DNA of 45,540 nucleotides from Aliiroseovarius salicola (GTDB taxonomy: Bacteria; Pseudomonadota; Alphaproteobacteria; Rhodobacterales; Rhodobacteraceae), in NCBI RefSeq assembly GCF_027891095.1, contig NZ_JAQIIO010000014.1, positions 1-45,540 on the forward strand, in the 5' to 3' direction. Position 1 is the first letter of the stretch. Every line of letters starts with the position of its first letter. The translations under genes and the position numbers were made by a program. Shown piece by piece: positions 19,745-27,765 of the stretch. The notes beneath the pieces are model-generated. The model worked only from the letters and a program-made list of their open reading frames with translations. It did no database searches and had not been told where the DNA came from.

Positions 19745-19779
19745 TGCCTCCGGCGGGGATATTTTTGGCAAAAGGAAGG
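19745..19779. repeat. Extragenic element of the GCCTCCGGCGGGGATATTT type
   Basis: TTGCCTCCGGCGGGGATATT, then TTTGGCAAAAGGAAG, lies in the 384-bp gap between guaB and the lyase gene. TTGCC and GGCAA can form the base of a stem-loop. I recall very similar strings near gene ends in many Rhodobacterales genomes, which suggests a family-wide extragenic repeat, but only one copy is in this window. The rest of the gap (19663-20046) has no other clear gene apart from a possible micro-ORF. Confidence 0.45.
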
Positions 19780-19886
19780 GGCAGGCCCGAATTTTGAAGT
19801 CCCTGTCGTTTAGCACCATCCGGATTGCATTTGGGTCCCATGCACAACTGCGCGGCCTGATCAGGGCGGGCGCAGGAGGTAAGATG

Positions 19887-19949
19887 ATGCATTCCAATCT
19901 GCTGGCAAAATGTCTGGCGAGTGATTTTATCAATCAGCAGGCAGTTTGA
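19887..19949 (+). CDS. Possible 20-residue micro-ORF with strong ribosome site
   Basis: An AGGAGG Shine-Dalgarno (19874-19879) stands 7 bases before an ATG that opens the frame MHSNLLAKCLASDFINQQAV and stops at TGA 19947-19949. Another ATG directly upstream (19884) is in frame. It lies 97 bp before the lyase gene and could be a leader peptide or a small protein; chance is also possible because nothing else supports it. Confidence 0.25.
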   Translation: MHSNLLAKCLASDFINQQAV

Positions 19950-20046
19950 GTCAAATGACGATACCGATGACACATATCTTGCAGTACAGGATGAAATCCT
20001 CAAACCTGTCTGGACTAAGACCGAAGAAAATTCGTGAGGAGAGATC

Positions 20047-20862
20047 ATGGGACGAGACATAGGTGCGGACTTCCGCGCACTTCACCAGCGGGGCAACCCG
20101 TTCATTCTCGCCAATGCCTGGGATATCGGCAGCGCCAAGATGCTCGTGGCACTGGGGGCAGAGGCGATTGCCACCTCTTCGGCGGCTCACGCTTTTACGC
20201 TGGGACGCCCTGACATGGGCCATGTGAGCCGTGACGAAGCGCTCACCCATGCGCAAGATCTGGTGACCGCTGTTAACGTGCCTGTGTCAGGGGATTTCGA
20301 AAACGGTTTTGGAGATGATCCGGACACTTGCGCCGAAACGGTTCGACTGGCGGCGGAAGTCGGGCTTGCGGGAATCTCAATCGAAGACACGGCCCTGCCC
20401 TCGGCCACTCCTTACGATCGTGATCTGGCGATTGAACGTATCCGGGCCGCGAGTTCTGCCGCCCGAGCGTTGTCCAAGGATTTTGTACTGCTCGCGCGCG
20501 CAGATGGTGTCATGAACGGCCAGTATGATCTGAACGAAGCCATGGCGCGTTTGCGGGGGTACGAGGCTGCGGGGGCTGATGCGCTTTATGTCCCGCTGCC
20601 CGGAACAATGGCTGATCAGGCAAGGATCTGTGCTTCAACGAAATTGCCCGTAAACGCTTTGGCAGCAGGGCCATTCACCGGTGTGACACGAGAGGAATTT
20701 GCCAAAGCTGGTGTCGCGCGCATCTCGCTGGGATCAGCTCTTGCCCGGGTGACGCACCGCGTGATCCATGACGCAGCCTTGGCCATGTTCGGAAACGGGG
20801 ATTTCTCTCCATTGGCACACGGGATCTCTGGCGATGAGGTCGACCAACTGCTGACGCGCTGA
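20047..20862 (+). CDS. Isocitrate lyase/PEP mutase superfamily protein
   Basis: 271-residue TIM barrel of the ICL/PEPM superfamily with GAGGAGAGATC before the ATG. Metal/substrate residues typical of the superfamily are visible: Asp83 and Glu85 in SGDFENGFGD, and Glu113-Asp114 in GISIEDT. The cysteine-containing KKCGH loop of true isocitrate and methylisocitrate lyases is missing, and the N-terminal strand reads LANAWDIGSAKMLVALGAEA, as in the oxaloacetate-hydrolase/carboxyphosphonoenolpyruvate-like subgroup. It probably acts on a 2-oxo or phospho-dicarboxylate, unassigned. It converges on the FAD monooxygenase gene with a 9-bp gap. Confidence 0.85.
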   Translation: MGRDIGADFRALHQRGNPFILANAWDIGSAKMLVALGAEAIATSSAAHAFTLGRPDMGHVSRDEALTHAQDLVTAVNVPVSGDFENGFGDDPDTCAETVRLAAEVGLAGISIEDTALPSATPYDRDLAIERIRAASSAARALSKDFVLLARADGVMNGQYDLNEAMARLRGYEAAGADALYVPLPGTMADQARICASTKLPVNALAAGPFTGVTREEFAKAGVARISLGSALARVTHRVIHDAALAMFGNGDFSPLAHGISGDEVDQLLTR

Positions 20863-20871
20863 GGGTGCCTT

Positions 20872-22041
20872 CTAGAGTTGGGTCACATCCGCGTCATAGA
20901 TCCAACGAAACCGCCCATAGATGGCTGAGGGCGCGACACGCCCTGCCACACGTAACGCATTGTACCCGAAAAAACGCGCCAACGGGTTGCTGTAATGATA
21001 GTTCCGGGCATTCTTGTTGGCTGCCTCGACGATTTGCCGCGCGCGAGGTTGGCGGCGGGCCTGATACAGCGCCCCACCCGGCCCTGTCCCGGCACGCGAC
21101 AGGCAATCAGCAAGCACCCAGGCATCCTCAAGCGCCATCACGGCCCCTTGAGCCATGAAGGGCAGCGTGGGATGCGCAGCGTCCCCCAGAAGCACCATAT
21201 GGCCTTTGTGCCAGACCAGAGCCACCTCATGTCGATGCAACCCCCAGACCTTCACATCTTCGACGCGCTCCAGAAGCGCCATCGCATCATCGCAGAAGTC
21301 CGAAAATGCAGCACGCAGGTTGGCCGGGTCATCTGGTATGTTCCAGCCTTCATCCACCCACGCGTCACGCTCTTCGACGGCGACAATATTAACCAGAGAT
21401 CCACCACGCAGGGGATAGGTGACCATGTGTCGTCCCGGCCCCATGAACACAGTCGCTTCAGCTTGTTCACGCCCCGATGCGGGCACCACGGCCCGCCACG
21501 CCACCTGACCGGTAAAAAACGGTTTCTGAATGCCGTTGAGCTTGCCACGCACCACCGAATGCAAGCCGTCCGCCCCGACAAGAAAATGGCAAGAGCGGGT
21601 TGAGCCATCGACAAGATGAACAACCACCCCGTCGGGAACCTCTTCCACATCCTTCACTTTCTGATCCAAAAGTATGGTGACACCCGCAGCCCGCGCCGCG
21701 TTGGCCAGAAGATCAATCAAATCAGCCCGATGAAACAGAAGAAACGTGTCATCGGGGACCATCGCTTCAAAATTCAGGTCGACCACCTCTCGGCCCGACA
21801 CACCGTCACGCAGCCAGACCCCGGTCGATCGCATGGCTTTGGCATAGGCCTGCTGTTCAAGTCCAAGTGCTTGCAAGACACGAAATCCGTTGGGGCTGAT
21901 CTGCAACCCTGCCCCGACTTCTGTGATCTCAGGCGCCTGTTCCAGCACCGTCACCTGCGCACCTTTCTGTGCCAGTGCGACGGCGGCGGCCAAGCCGCCG
22001 ATGCCGCCACCCAATACGGTGATATCCTGATCTGTTATCAT
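20872..22041 (-). CDS. FAD-dependent aromatic-ring monooxygenase (salicylate hydroxylase-like)
   Basis: 389-residue class A flavoprotein monooxygenase. The FAD dinucleotide motif is LGGGIGGLAAA (10-20), the DG motif is VGADGLHSVVR, and the second FAD motif is LLGDAAHPTLPFMAQGA, followed by the family's ALEDAWVLA helix. Such enzymes hydroxylate phenolic acids such as salicylate or 3-hydroxybenzoate with NAD(P)H and oxygen. The start at 22041 follows GGTGGACAG; the in-frame ATG at 22086 lacks conserved sequence. No aromatic pathway genes are adjacent, so the substrate is open. Confidence 0.88.
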   Translation of the reverse strand: MITDQDITVLGGGIGGLAAAVALAQKGAQVTVLEQAPEITEVGAGLQISPNGFRVLQALGLEQQAYAKAMRSTGVWLRDGVSGREVVDLNFEAMVPDDTFLLFHRADLIDLLANAARAAGVTILLDQKVKDVEEVPDGVVVHLVDGSTRSCHFLVGADGLHSVVRGKLNGIQKPFFTGQVAWRAVVPASGREQAEATVFMGPGRHMVTYPLRGGSLVNIVAVEERDAWVDEGWNIPDDPANLRAAFSDFCDDAMALLERVEDVKVWGLHRHEVALVWHKGHMVLLGDAAHPTLPFMAQGAVMALEDAWVLADCLSRAGTGPGGALYQARRQPRARQIVEAANKNARNYHYSNPLARFFGYNALRVAGRVAPSAIYGRFRWIYDADVTQL

Positions 22042-22181
22042 ATCTGTCCACCGATCAATTCGACGTACACGTCCAAAAGCGACCAAAGCCTCTCACTGCC
22101 TTTTGGGATCGCGTTATTTCCTTTGCCCCATTTTCAGCACACCAGCAGATTGGGCAAGTCGATGAATGGTCACACCCCCAC

Positions 22182-22210
22182 AAAAAAAATAGCCCGGCGT
22201 AAACCGGGCT
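22182..22210 (-). terminator. Rho-independent terminator of dksA
   Basis: The 7-bp perfect stem AGCCCGG/CCGGGCT has a 6-base loop. On the minus strand it is followed by ATTTTTTTT, directly after the dksA stop. The plus-strand side is also T-rich, so it may work both ways. Confidence 0.88.
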
Positions 22211-22236
22211 GTTTTATTTTCGTTATGATCAATTGA

Positions 22237-22659
22237 TCAGTCGTCGCGGTGTACTTTTTCGCGGCGCTCGTGACGCTCCTGAGCTTCAAGGCTCAGAGTT
22301 GCAATCGGACGCGCGTCGAGGCGCTTGAGAGAAATCGGATCACCGGTTTCTTCGCAATACCCATATTCACCTTCTTCGATGCGACGAATCGCCTGTTCAA
22401 TCTTCGCTACAAGCTTACGCTGACGATCCCGAGTGCGCAGCTCAAGCGCACGATCGGTTTCTTCTGACGCCCGATCTGCAATATCCGGAATGTTGCGGGT
22501 ATTGTCTTGCAGGCCTTCAATGGTGTGACGGCTTTCATCAAGGAGCTCAGCTTTCCACGCTTCTAATTTGCGGCGGAAATATTCCATCTGGCGCTCATTC
22601 ATGAAAGGTTCATCTTCCGCTGGCCGATAATCTTCTGGCAGGAAAACTTCCGCTTTCAT
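22237..22659 (-). CDS. dksA: RNA polymerase-binding regulator DksA, one-cysteine type
   Basis: 140 residues. A long coiled coil carries the tip motif ADRAS, in which Asp62 and Ala64 correspond to the E. coli tip residues Asp74 and Ala76 that act in the RNA polymerase secondary channel. The C-terminal zinc-finger region keeps only Cys102; the other three cysteine positions are Thr105, Ser123 and Ala126. Single-cysteine DksA proteins of Rhodobacter are known to act like E. coli DksA with ppGpp. The start at 22659 follows AGAGGATAAAGAA and gives the conserved MKAEVFLPEDYRP N-terminus. A second Shine-Dalgarno (AAGGAGG) further upstream leaves room for a longer form starting at TTG 22713. Confidence 0.95.
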   Translation of the reverse strand: MKAEVFLPEDYRPAEDEPFMNERQMEYFRRKLEAWKAELLDESRHTIEGLQDNTRNIPDIADRASEETDRALELRTRDRQRKLVAKIEQAIRRIEEGEYGYCEETGDPISLKRLDARPIATLSLEAQERHERREKVHRDD

Positions 22660-23090
22660 TTCTTTATCCTCTTGCTCCCGGACTGCCATCGCTGATGTTT
22701 TCACCTTCTCCAACTGCCCGGTATCCTCCTTGCGTTCGTTTACACCTGCTTTGATGCAATGTCACTAGGGGAAAACGTCCTATTCCTTCCCTCCAGTTCA
22801 ATTTGGAACTCAGCGATAGAAAATGACGTGATTTTAGCAAATTAGCCCGGGATTCCGGCAATAAAGTGATCGTTTCGTGACCGTTTGCAGAGAATTTGTA
22901 AATTGCACCTGCCCCGTCTGAACGCAGCCTGGGCGTTTTACGCCAGCCAACAGTACGACTCTCTTCCTGATGCGCCGCAAAATCAAAAGACTTGCAACGT
23001 AACGACCACCTTGCCAAACCCGACCCGGATCATTACCTCGATGCGCAATACGAAAACCCTCGCGCAACAGGATCAAGGACTGGGCTAGAC
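22660..23090. other. 431-bp divergent region between dksA and moxR
   Basis: This stretch must contain the promoters of both genes. Its sequence is AT-richer near 22790-22910. I see no tRNA, no clear small gene and no strong terminator. An AAGGAGG Shine-Dalgarno-like string near 22728 on the minus strand has no ATG at normal spacing. Confidence 0.5.
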
Positions 23091-23936
23091 ATGACCGCAC
23101 GATTTGAAGGCACTTCCGAATACGTGGCCACAGACGACCTGAAAGTGGCCGTGAATGCCGCTGTGACGCTGGAACGACCGCTTTTGGTCAAGGGGGAGCC
23201 GGGTACCGGCAAGACCGAATTGGCCCGTCAGGTTTCCAACGCCCTTGGGGCCCGCATGATCGAGTGGAACATCAAATCAACCACCAAGGCTCAACAGGGT
23301 CTTTATGAGTACGACGCCGTTTCCCGTCTGCGCGACAGCCAGCTGGGCGACGAGCGGGTGCATGATATCTCGAACTACATCAAGCGCGGCAAGCTTTGGG
23401 AAGCATTTGAGGCCGGTGAGCGCATCGTCTTGCTGATCGATGAGATCGACAAGGCGGACATCGAGTTTCCAAACGACCTCTTGCAGGAACTCGACAAGAT
23501 GGAGTTCCATGTCTACGAGACCGGCGAGACGATCCGCGCCAAACACCGTCCGATCATCATCATCACTTCGAACAATGAAAAAGAACTGCCAGACGCGTTT
23601 CTGCGCCGCTGTTTCTTCCACTACATCCGTTTCCCGGACGTGGAGACCATGGCCAAAATTGTCGAAGTCCATCATCCGGGGATCAAACCGCAGCTCCTGA
23701 CTGTGGCGTTGACACAGTTTTACGAGATCCGCGAACAGACTGGCTTGAAAAAGAAGCCGTCGACTTCGGAAGTGCTGGATTGGCTGAAACTTCTGTTGGC
23801 CGAAGACATCGCCCCCGATGACCTGAAGCGTGACGGAGCAAATGCCCTGCCCACTTTGCATGGTGCTCTGTTGAAGAACGAGCAGGATGTACACCTGTTC
23901 GAACGTCTGGCCTTTATGGCGCGAGGAAAGCGCTGA
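23091..23936 (+). CDS. MoxR-family AAA+ ATPase
   Basis: 281 residues. Walker A is GEPGTGKT (35-42), Walker B is LLIDEID (114-120), followed by the sensor-1 segment ITSNNEKELPDAF and the arginine-finger region FLRRCFF. MoxR ATPases act as chaperones with von Willebrand A partners to activate or assemble enzymes. A CoxE-like VWA gene lies 2.2 kb downstream on the same strand, which supports such a pair. The start at 23091 begins at the conserved domain; an in-frame ATG at 22992 would add 33 unconserved-looking residues. Target unknown. Confidence 0.92.
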   Translation: MTARFEGTSEYVATDDLKVAVNAAVTLERPLLVKGEPGTGKTELARQVSNALGARMIEWNIKSTTKAQQGLYEYDAVSRLRDSQLGDERVHDISNYIKRGKLWEAFEAGERIVLLIDEIDKADIEFPNDLLQELDKMEFHVYETGETIRAKHRPIIIITSNNEKELPDAFLRRCFFHYIRFPDVETMAKIVEVHHPGIKPQLLTVALTQFYEIREQTGLKKKPSTSEVLDWLKLLLAEDIAPDDLKRDGANALPTLHGALLKNEQDVHLFERLAFMARGKR

Positions 23937-23967
23937 CATCCCCGATACGACGGCCATCAACCTTATC

Positions 23968-24168
23968 TCAGACAGACACAGGTTTGATCAGGGTCTCCAG
24001 ATAATCGCGCGTATCCTGATCCCAATCTGCGGCGTTTTCGTCATGTGCAAGCTTGGCGTGTAGCGCCATGAGTTGCCATAACTCATCTTTGGTCTGCGTT
24101 GTCATGCTGGCCGGACATGCCTCCATTCCCTCGCAGTCCCGACATGCATAAGAGTAGGCTCTGGTCAT
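23968..24168 (-). CDS. Small cysteine-containing protein, DUF1059-like
   Basis: 66 residues with an excellent ribosome site (GGAGGAGAAATT). The N-terminus has three cysteines (ACRDCEGMEAC), followed by a helical part with LMALHAKLAHDENA. The C-x2-C start followed by a His-rich helix is reminiscent of DUF1059, but identity is weak. It could bind a metal. It converges on moxR with a 31-bp gap. Confidence 0.65.
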   Translation of the reverse strand: MTRAYSYACRDCEGMEACPASMTTQTKDELWQLMALHAKLAHDENAADWDQDTRDYLETLIKPVSV

Positions 24169-24532
24169 AATTTCTCCTCCCCAGATCAACCATGAAACAG
24201 AGGAGGGTTGGAAACAACTTACTCATAGGGTCTATTGTCACCTTACCCAAAAGGATCGGGGCAGTGTCTGCACCGAGCCATCACACTGCATCCCCTTTGA
24301 TGCAAAGTGACATATGTGAGCGCCCGAATGGTTGCGACTTTACTCTGCTCTTCAGGTTCAGGATCTGGTCTCACTACCATTGTGCAGGTGTTTGGTTCTT
24401 TTCTGCCCGATCAGGGAAGGAAAACCAGCCCGGCACTGTCGCTCCCCCAAGCCGTCAACTATATTATAAAAATGACCTACATCCGGGTCTGCGGGCATTC
24501 CTCTCCGCATCCGGGCCCGGAAGGAGCAGATA
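24169..24532. other. 364-bp gap with an inverted repeat and probable promoters
   Basis: The gap separates the divergent DUF1059-like and DUF2927 genes. A perfect inverted repeat TGCATC-N6-GATGCA lies at 24287-24304. TATATTATAA near 24460 could be a -10 region for the lipoprotein gene. No gene is supportable here. Confidence 0.4.
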
Positions 24533-25930
24533 ATGCGGAGAATACTGCAGGGAACTATGCTGGCTTTGTCAGGGTTTGCGCTGACCGCTTGCATGACCGC
24601 AGATCCAGGCAATAGACCTCGCGTGCAGGGCAATAATGATGTCACAGCGCGCCAAATGGCGAGACTTCCAGATACTCTGCCACCGATGAAGGCATTTTCC
24701 CGTCCTGCCAAGCCTCGCCCAAAACACGCAAACTCGGTTATTGCAGGTGATTTCCTCGATCTGAGCTTCCAGCTAGAGAGCGGTCGAGCCCTGCCCTATT
24801 TCAGTCGCTTTGAAAGCCCTGTCACATTGCGTGTGATGGGCAATGCTGCGCCTCACATGCAACGCGACCTTGATCGCCTTTTGCAACGTATACGCACCGA
24901 GGCTGGCATCAATATTCGACAGGTTAAACAGCAATCACCTGCGTCAATCACGCTGCAAGTTGTATCCAAGCGCGAGTTACAGCGCATTGTGCCCAATGCC
25001 GCCTGCTTTGTTGCACCTAATGTCACCAGCTGGGCGGAATACAAACGTGCTCGCAGGACTGAAAAAACAGATTGGACCCGCCTCAAGATACGCACAAAGA
25101 TGGCGATCTTTTTGCCAGGAGACGTTGCCCCGCAAGAGATGCGCGACTGTATGCACGAAGAAATCGCCCAAGCCCTCGGGCCGGTCAACGATCTTTATCG
25201 CCTGACAAATTCCGTCTTCAACGATGACAATTTCCATACCGTTCTCACGGGGTTCGATATGCTGATCCTTCGGGCCTATTATGCGCCGGAACTGCGCTCG
25301 GGCATGACCCGTGACGAAGTGACATCGCGGCTGCCGGCTCTGCTCGCCCGGATCAACCCCTCAGGAGGTACCGGGCTTCCCCGGAAACACCCCCCTGCTC
25401 CGCGTGGCTGGAAGAGGGCGATTGAAACTGCCCTTGGCAAAGGTGTTCCGCTACATCGCCGTCGCGCCGCCGCAAATCGGGCCGTGGCCATAGCGCGGGC
25501 GCAGGGGTGGCGCGACACACGCCTTGCCTACGCGCTTTTTGCCAAAGGGAGGTTGGCTCTTGCCGCCAATGGCCAGGATGCATTAGAGGCATTTCTGGAA
25601 GCAGATCGGATTTATGGCTCTACCACCGAGGCTTCTATTCAATCCGCACATTTAGGGGTTCAGCTTGCAGCATTCGCATTGTCCGCCGGTCACGCGGGAG
25701 AAACCATCGACATTGTGAACAGCCATATCGTACCGGTCATGGAAGCCGAGAATGCCGCCCTTCTGTCCACACTACTGATGATCAAGGCCGAAGCACTGGA
25801 AGATGTGGGGCGCCACGCGGATGCACAGCTGGTCAGGCTCGACAGTCTGGGCTGGGCACGATATGGCTTTGGCTCAACGGCTCAGGTGAGCGCAAGATTG
25901 CGTGAAATCGCAGCGATCTCACCGGGGTGA
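24533..25930 (+). CDS. DUF2927 lipoprotein
   Basis: 465 residues with GGAAGGAGCAGATA before the ATG. A lipoprotein signal peptide ends in the lipobox LTAC (Cys20). The central domain (about 95-290) fits DUF2927, with the conserved stretch MHEEIAQALGPVNDLYR (His208, Glu209, Glu210) and FNDDNFHTVLTGFDMLILRA. The H-E-E pattern looks like a relic or variant of an HExxH zinc site, so a protease activity cannot be assumed. The C-terminal half is helical and repeat-like (AIARAQG, FAKGRLALAANGQDALEAF), possibly TPR-type. It sits between the MoxR and VWA genes; its role is unknown and an envelope location is inferred. Confidence 0.85.
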   Translation: MRRILQGTMLALSGFALTACMTADPGNRPRVQGNNDVTARQMARLPDTLPPMKAFSRPAKPRPKHANSVIAGDFLDLSFQLESGRALPYFSRFESPVTLRVMGNAAPHMQRDLDRLLQRIRTEAGINIRQVKQQSPASITLQVVSKRELQRIVPNAACFVAPNVTSWAEYKRARRTEKTDWTRLKIRTKMAIFLPGDVAPQEMRDCMHEEIAQALGPVNDLYRLTNSVFNDDNFHTVLTGFDMLILRAYYAPELRSGMTRDEVTSRLPALLARINPSGGTGLPRKHPPAPRGWKRAIETALGKGVPLHRRRAAANRAVAIARAQGWRDTRLAYALFAKGRLALAANGQDALEAFLEADRIYGSTTEASIQSAHLGVQLAAFALSAGHAGETIDIVNSHIVPVMEAENAALLSTLLMIKAEALEDVGRHADAQLVRLDSLGWARYGFGSTAQVSARLREIAAISPG

Positions 25931-25979
25931 CGAACGTCCCGCTTGGGCGGGGGTCTTATATGAAACCGGAGGAATAGCC

Positions 25980-26138
25980 ATGATCGTGATCGCAGCCCTG
26001 TTGGCCGGGGCCATCTTTGGGGCTTGGCGCGCAAAATCCAAAGGCGGTCGCGGCTTTGACGTTGCTCAATACGCCGCAATTTACGGGCTGATCTTTGCAC
26101 TCATCGCTGTATTTGTAACTGTGATTATAACCAGGTAA
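25980..26138 (+). CDS. 52-residue two-helix membrane protein
   Basis: A strong ribosome site (GGAGGAATAGCC) precedes the ATG at 25980. The protein has two hydrophobic helices (about 2-15 and 31-50) joined by a basic glycine-rich turn (WRAKSKGGRGFD). The stop is 7 bp before the VWA gene, so the two are probably cotranscribed. The function is unknown; it may anchor or modulate the neighbouring complex. Confidence 0.7.
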   Translation: MIVIAALLAGAIFGAWRAKSKGGRGFDVAQYAAIYGLIFALIAVFVTVIITR

Positions 26139-26145
26139 TCCGCTG

Positions 26146-27330
26146 ATGTTTCTACCATTCTTCGAAAACCTCCGCGCCTGCCGTATCCCCGTTTCCCTGC
26201 GTGAATATCTCACGTTTCTCGAAGGGATGAAATCGGGGCTCGTCACCTATGACATTGAGGGTTTCTACTATCTTGCGCGTACATCGATGGTGAAGGATGA
26301 GCGCAATATCGACAAGTTTGACCGCGCCTTTGCAATGAGCTTTGAGGGGCTTGAGGCGATCAGCATGGATGACATGCTCGAAGCTGTCGACATCCCGCAG
26401 GAATGGCTGGAAAAAATGGCTGAGAAGTTCCTGAGCGCGGAAGAGAAAGCCGAGATCGAAGCGCTGGGTGGCTTCGACAAACTGATGGAGACGCTCAAGG
26501 AGCGCCTGAAAGAACAGGAAGGTCGCCATCAGGGCGGCAACAAATGGATCGGAACAGCGGGCACTTCACCCTTTGGCGCCTATGGTTACAACCCGGAAGG
26601 GGTGCGGATCGGTCAGGACCGTTCCCGCCATCAACGCGCTGTCAAAGTTTGGGACAAGCGCGAATTCAAGAACATGGATGGCGATGTTGAACTCGGCACC
26701 CGCAACATCAAAGTCGCGTTAAAACGTCTGCGCAACTGGGCCCGAGACGGGGCACATGATGAGCTGGATCTGGATGGCACAATCCGGGCCACGGCCGAAC
26801 ATGGCTATCTTGACGTAAAGACACGGCCGGAACGCCATAATGCCGTGAAAGTTCTGCTGTTTCTTGATGTTGGCGGATCCATGGACCCGCATATCAAAGT
26901 GGTGGAAGAACTTTTTTCGGCGGCACGCGCCGAGTTCAAGCACCTTGAATATTACTACTTCCACAACTGCCTTTATGAAGGGGTCTGGCGCGACAATGCG
27001 CGGCGCTGGAACGATCAGACTCCCACCTGGGATGTGCTGCGCACCTACGGTTCGGACTATAAATGTATCTTCGTGGGCGATGCTTCGATGTCCCCCTACG
27101 AAGTGGCCTATCGTGGTGGGGCCAATGAACATTGGAACGATGAAGCCGGTCAGGTCTGGTTGCAGCGCGCCCGTGAACAATGGCCCAATCATATGTGGAT
27201 CAATCCTACACCCGAACACCACTGGCGCTATACTCAGTCAATCCAGATGATCAACGAGATCTTCGAGGGCCGAATGGTGCCAATGACACTGGAAGGCATC
27301 GACCGGGGAATGCGCGAACTTGGGCGTTGA
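26146..27330 (+). CDS. CoxE-like von Willebrand factor A protein
   Basis: 394 residues. A long N-terminal helical part (about 1-230) includes RIPVSLREYLTFLEGMKSG. The C-terminal VWA domain has a metal (MIDAS-like) motif FLDVGGSMDPH; Asp241 and Ser245 are kept but the first serine of the classic D-x-S-x-S is Gly243. A later FVGDASMSP supplies further acidic/hydroxyl residues. CoxE-type VWA proteins pair with MoxR ATPases in enzyme maturation or stress functions. The MoxR gene lies upstream on the same strand with the lipoprotein and mini membrane protein in between. Confidence 0.9.
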   Translation: MFLPFFENLRACRIPVSLREYLTFLEGMKSGLVTYDIEGFYYLARTSMVKDERNIDKFDRAFAMSFEGLEAISMDDMLEAVDIPQEWLEKMAEKFLSAEEKAEIEALGGFDKLMETLKERLKEQEGRHQGGNKWIGTAGTSPFGAYGYNPEGVRIGQDRSRHQRAVKVWDKREFKNMDGDVELGTRNIKVALKRLRNWARDGAHDELDLDGTIRATAEHGYLDVKTRPERHNAVKVLLFLDVGGSMDPHIKVVEELFSAARAEFKHLEYYYFHNCLYEGVWRDNARRWNDQTPTWDVLRTYGSDYKCIFVGDASMSPYEVAYRGGANEHWNDEAGQVWLQRAREQWPNHMWINPTPEHHWRYTQSIQMINEIFEGRMVPMTLEGIDRGMRELGR

Positions 27331-27375
27331 GCGACGGATGACCCTGCCCTGTGCGTATAGAAAGATGGAAGCAGG

Positions 27376-27765
27376 ATGGGCACCATGATTATGAGTTCGG
27401 TCAGACATCTGAAAACAATGTGGAAGGCGGCACCGCTGGCCACCGTGCTGTTGGCAGTCACTCTGGCCGCCGCGATGTTCTTCGGTGTGCGCACGGTAAC
27501 TCAGGCGATTTACTGGAATAACCCGGCCCATATTGATCAGCCCCTCGCCGGATGGATGACACCCCGTTACATCTCCCATTCCTGGGACATACCACGCGAA
27601 GAGATGTTCAAGATCCTGAAATGGGACAACCTTGAAACCAGACCGGGTACGCTCGGGACCATTGCTGATCAGCGGGGCCTGTCGCTTGATCATCTGGTTG
27701 TCGAGATCGAGACCGGGATCGCCACTTATCGTCAAACCCTTCCCAAACTGGAAGTGGATCAATGA
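27376..27765 (+). CDS. Conserved single-span membrane protein of unknown function
   Basis: 129 residues with one transmembrane helix (about 19-36, PLATVLLAVTLAAAMFFG). The C-terminal domain carries the segment GWMTPRYISHSWDIPREEMF and a regular helix. The last 4 bp overlap the start of the DedA gene (ATGA), so the pair is translationally coupled and may act together in the membrane. The start could also be ATG 27385, which has a better-spaced AGGA. Confidence 0.75.
   Translation: MGTMIMSSVRHLKTMWKAAPLATVLLAVTLAAAMFFGVRTVTQAIYWNNPAHIDQPLAGWMTPRYISHSWDIPREEMFKILKWDNLETRPGTLGTIADQRGLSLDHLVVEIETGIATYRQTLPKLEVDQ

Noticed and set aside
20047-20862. Annotation as a true isocitrate or methylisocitrate lyase
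   Set aside because: The catalytic KKCGH loop with its cysteine is missing, so only superfamily membership is supported.
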